Origin: Ptiloglossa arizonensis
Lineage: Eukaryota; Arthropoda; Insecta; Hymenoptera; Colletidae
Length of the DNA: 64,000 nt
Assembly (NCBI RefSeq): GCF_051014685.1
Contig: NW_027478440.1
Location: 744,001-808,000, forward strand
Direction: 5' to 3'
Shown: piece by piece, positions 60,901 through 64,000 of the stretch
Numbering within the stretch: position 1 is the first letter of the stretch
Layout: the number at the start of each line of letters is the position of its first letter
Position numbers and translations under genes: made by a program
Notes under the pieces: model-generated
The model's database searches: none
Told to the model about the DNA's origin: nothing
Seen by the model: the letters and a program-made list of their open reading frames with translations, nothing else

Positions 60901-62054
60901 TTATACGTTATACGTTACACGTTATACGTTATACGTTATACGTTATACGTTATACGTTATACGTTGTACGTTATACGTTATACGTTATACGTTACAAGTT
61001 ATACGTTATACGTTATACGTTATACGTCATAGGTTATACGTTATATGTTATACGTTATACGTTATACGTTATACGTTATACGTCATACGTTATACGTTAT
61101 ACGTTATACGTTATACGTTATACGTTATACGTCACAGGTTATACGTTATATGTTATACGTTATACGTTATACGTTATACGTCATACGTTATACGTTATAC
61201 GTTATACGTTATACGTTATACGTTATACGTTATACGTTATACGTTATACGTTAAACGTTATACGTTATACGTTATACGTTATACGTTATACGTTATACGT
61301 TATACGTTATACTTTATACGTTATACGTTATACGTTATACGTTATACGTTATACGTTATACGTTATACGTTATACGTTATACGTTATACGTTATACGTTA
61401 TACTTTATACGTTATACGTTATACGTTATACGTTATACGTTATACGTTATACGTTATACGTTATACGTTATACGTTATACGTTATACGTTATACGTTATA
61501 CGTTATACGTTGTACGTTATACGTTATACGTTGTACGTTACAAGTTATACGTTATACGTTATACGTTATACGTCATAGGTTATACGTTATACGTTATACG
61601 TCATACGTTATACGTTATACGTTATACGTTATACGATATACGTTATACGTTATACGTTATACGTTATACGTTATACGTTATACGTTATACGTTATACGTT
61701 ATACGTTATACGTTATACGTTATACGTTATACGATATACGTTATACGTTATACGTTATACGTTATACGTTATACGTTATACGTTATACGTTATACGTTAT
61801 ACTTTATACGTTATACGTTATACGTTATACGTTATACGTCATAGGTTATACGTTATATGTTATACGTTATACGTTATACGTTATACGTTATACGTCATAC
61901 GTTATACGTTATACGTTATTGGTTATACGTTATACGTTATACGTTATACGTATACGTTATACGTTATACGTTATACGTTATACGTTATACGTTATACGTT
62001 ATACGTTATACGTTATACGTTATACGTTATACGTTATACGTTATACGTTATACG
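51991..62054 (+). repeat. Heptamer satellite, variant-rich zone resuming zone-3 markers
   Basis: The GGTGTT and GTTCTTCGTT blocks reappear abruptly at about 51,985-52,050 and continue to about 60.7 kb. The segment around 52.9-53.6 kb matches 57.5-58.2 kb at an offset of 4,634 bp (662 units). The variant CGTCATTCTTT recurs at about 52,957, 53,747, 56,749 and 57,591. The block at 61,045-61,254 repeats the variant order of 288-497 and 13,091-13,300. One single-base register break occurs at 61,950-61,956. The zone ends at the assembly gap. Confidence 0.96.
61950..61956. other. Satellite register break (-1) near gap
   Basis: TATACGTATACG lacks one T. It lies about 100 bp before the assembly gap. 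Confidence 0.85.
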
Positions 62055-62154
62055 NNNNNNNNNNNNNNNNNNNNNNNNNNNNNNNNNNNNNNNNNNNNNN
62101 NNNNNNNNNNNNNNNNNNNNNNNNNNNNNNNNNNNNNNNNNNNNNNNNNNNNNN
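62055..62154. other. Assembly gap (100 N)
   Basis: Exactly 100 N. This round number is commonly used for gaps of unknown length, so the true distance and the relative orientation of the flanks are not established by the sequence. Confidence 0.99.
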
Positions 62155-64000
62155 TATAACGTATAACGTATAACGTATAACGTATAACGTATATCGTATA
62201 ACGTATAACGTATAACGAATAACGTAAAACGTATAACGCATAATGTATAACGTATAACGTATAACGTATAACGTATAACGTATAACGTATAACGTATAAC
62301 GTGTAACGTATAACGTACAACGTATAACGTATACCGTATAACGTATAACTAATAACGTATGACGTATAACGAATATCGTACAACGTTTAACGCATAACGT
62401 ATAACGTATAACATGTAATGTATAACGTATAACGTATAATGTATAGCGTATAACGTATAACGTATAACGTATAACGTATAACGTATAACGTATAACGTAT
62501 AACGTATAACGTATAACGTATAACGTATAACGTATAACGTATAACGTGTAACGTATAACGTATAACGTATAACGTATAACGTATAACGTATAACGTATAA
62601 CGTATAACGTATAACGTTTAACGTATAACGTATAACGTATAACGTATAACGTATAACGTATAACGTATAACGTATAACGTATAACGTATGACGTATAACG
62701 TATAACATATAACGTATAACCTGTGACGTATAACGTATAACGTATAACGTATAACGTATAACTTGTAACGTATAACGTATAACGTATAACGTATAACCTA
62801 TAACGTATAACGTATAACGTATAACGTATAACGTATAACGTATAACGTATAAAGTATAACGTATAACGTATAACGTATAACGTATAACGTATAACGTATA
62901 ACGTATAACGTATAACGTATAACGTATAACGTATAACGTATAACGTATAACGTATAACGTATAACGTATAACGTATAACGTATAACGTATAACGTATAAC
63001 GTATAAAGTAAAACGTATAACGTATAACGTATAACGTATAACGTATAACGTATAACGTATAACGTATAACGTATAACGTATAACCAATAACGTATAACGT
63101 GTAACGTATGACGTATAACGTATAACGTATAACGTATAACGTATAACGTATAACATATAACGTATAACCTATGACGTATAACGTATAACGTATAACGTAT
63201 AACGTATAAAGTATAACGTATAACGTACAACGTATAACGTATAACGTATAACGTATAACGTGTAACGTATAACGTATAACGTATAACGTATAACGTATAA
63301 CGTATAACGTATAACGTATAACGTATAACGTATAACGTATAACGTATAACGTATGACGTATAACGTATAACGTATAACGTATAACGTATAACGTATAACG
63401 TCTAACGTATAACGTATAACGTATAACGTATAACGTATAACGTATAACGTATAACGTATAACCTATAAAGTATATCGTATAACGTATAACGTATATCGTA
63501 TAACGTATAACGTATAACGTATGACGTATAACGTATAACGTATAACGTATAACGTATAACGTATAACATATAACGTATAACCTATGACGTATAACGTATA
63601 ACGTATAACGTATAACGTATAAAGTATAACGTATAACGTACAACGTATAACGTATAACGTATAACGTATAACGTGTAACGTATAACGTATAACGTATAAC
63701 GTATAACGTATAACGTATAACATATATCGTATAACCTATGACGTATAACGTATAACGTATAACGTATAACGTATAAAGTATAACGTATAACGTACAACGT
63801 ATAACGTATAACGTATAACGTATAACGTGTAACGTATAACGTATAACGTATAACGTATAACGTATAACGTATAACGTATAACGTATAACATATAACGTAT
63901 AACCTATGACGTATAACGTATAACGTATAACATATAACGTATAAAGTATAACGTATAACGTACAACGTATAACGTATAACGTATAACGTATAACGTGTAA
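62155..64000 (-). repeat. Heptamer satellite in inverted orientation
   Basis: The array reads ATAACGT on the + strand, the reverse complement of the left array, with no net register break in 1.85 kb. It shares variant blocks with the left side in reverse complement: TTAACGCAT at 62,387-62,395 matches ATGCGTTAA at 59,671-59,679, and ACCAATAA at 63,083-63,090 matches TTATTGGT at 61,916-61,923. Open frames here lie on the minus strand for the same reason as those on the plus strand to the left. No gene is present. Confidence 0.97.

Noticed and set aside
1..62054. Telomeric repeat
   Set aside because: The unit has no run of G and does not match known telomere types such as TTAGGG or TTTAGGG.
1..62054. 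CRISPR array
   Set aside because: The repeats are 7 bp and contiguous, with no spacers and no associated genes.

Overview
This window is almost entirely one simple satellite. About 62 kb consists of a 7-bp unit, TATACGT, in head-to-tail tandem, with two identical copies of a 1,016-bp non-satellite insert, one 100-N assembly gap, and a short inverted stretch of the same satellite after the gap. I find no convincing protein-coding gene, tRNA, rRNA or CRISPR array. The scale of the array, its higher-order structure and the TRIM/LTR-like insert point to eukaryotic heterochromatin (pericentromeric, subtelomeric or similar). I cannot name the lineage from sequence alone.

Layout. (1) 1-9,950: variant-rich satellite with recurrent marker blocks and a 3,010-bp internal duplication. 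(2) 9,951-14,270: mixed variants; 12,811-14,270 is a distant copy of the window start. (3) 14,271-27,960: a higher-order family marked by GGTGTTACG, with a 2.5-3.6 kb module seen four times. (4) 27,961-35,710: a tandem duplication of about 3.7 kb. (5) 35,711-47,910: a tandem duplication of about 5.43 kb, each copy carrying the 1,016-bp insert (38,367-39,382 and 43,804-44,819), with long unbroken heptamer runs. (6) 47,911-51,990: homogeneous satellite with 693-bp and ~1.1-kb higher-order periods. (7) 51,991-62,054: return of the marker blocks seen in zones 1-3. (8) 62,055-62,154: gap. (9) 62,155-64,000: the same satellite on the opposite strand.

The insert has two 253-bp direct terminal repeats that differ by one base, a 510-bp interior, imperfect inverted termini (TGGCGGC/GCCGCCA) and a possible 4-5 bp target duplication. 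It resembles a TRIM (terminal-repeat retrotransposon in miniature), but a clean primer-binding site and polypurine tract are missing. The second copy shares the first copy's terminal-repeat difference and its satellite flanks, so it arose by segmental duplication, not by a second insertion.

The most unusual properties are these. The 7-bp register is very stable: only six small register breaks were found at sampled points over 62 kb despite many substitutions. About fifty copies of a divergent four-unit block containing GTTCTTCGTT persist, and they are absent from a younger, purer core. The forward strand is open in all three frames, which produces long artefactual ORFs repeating VIRYTLY.
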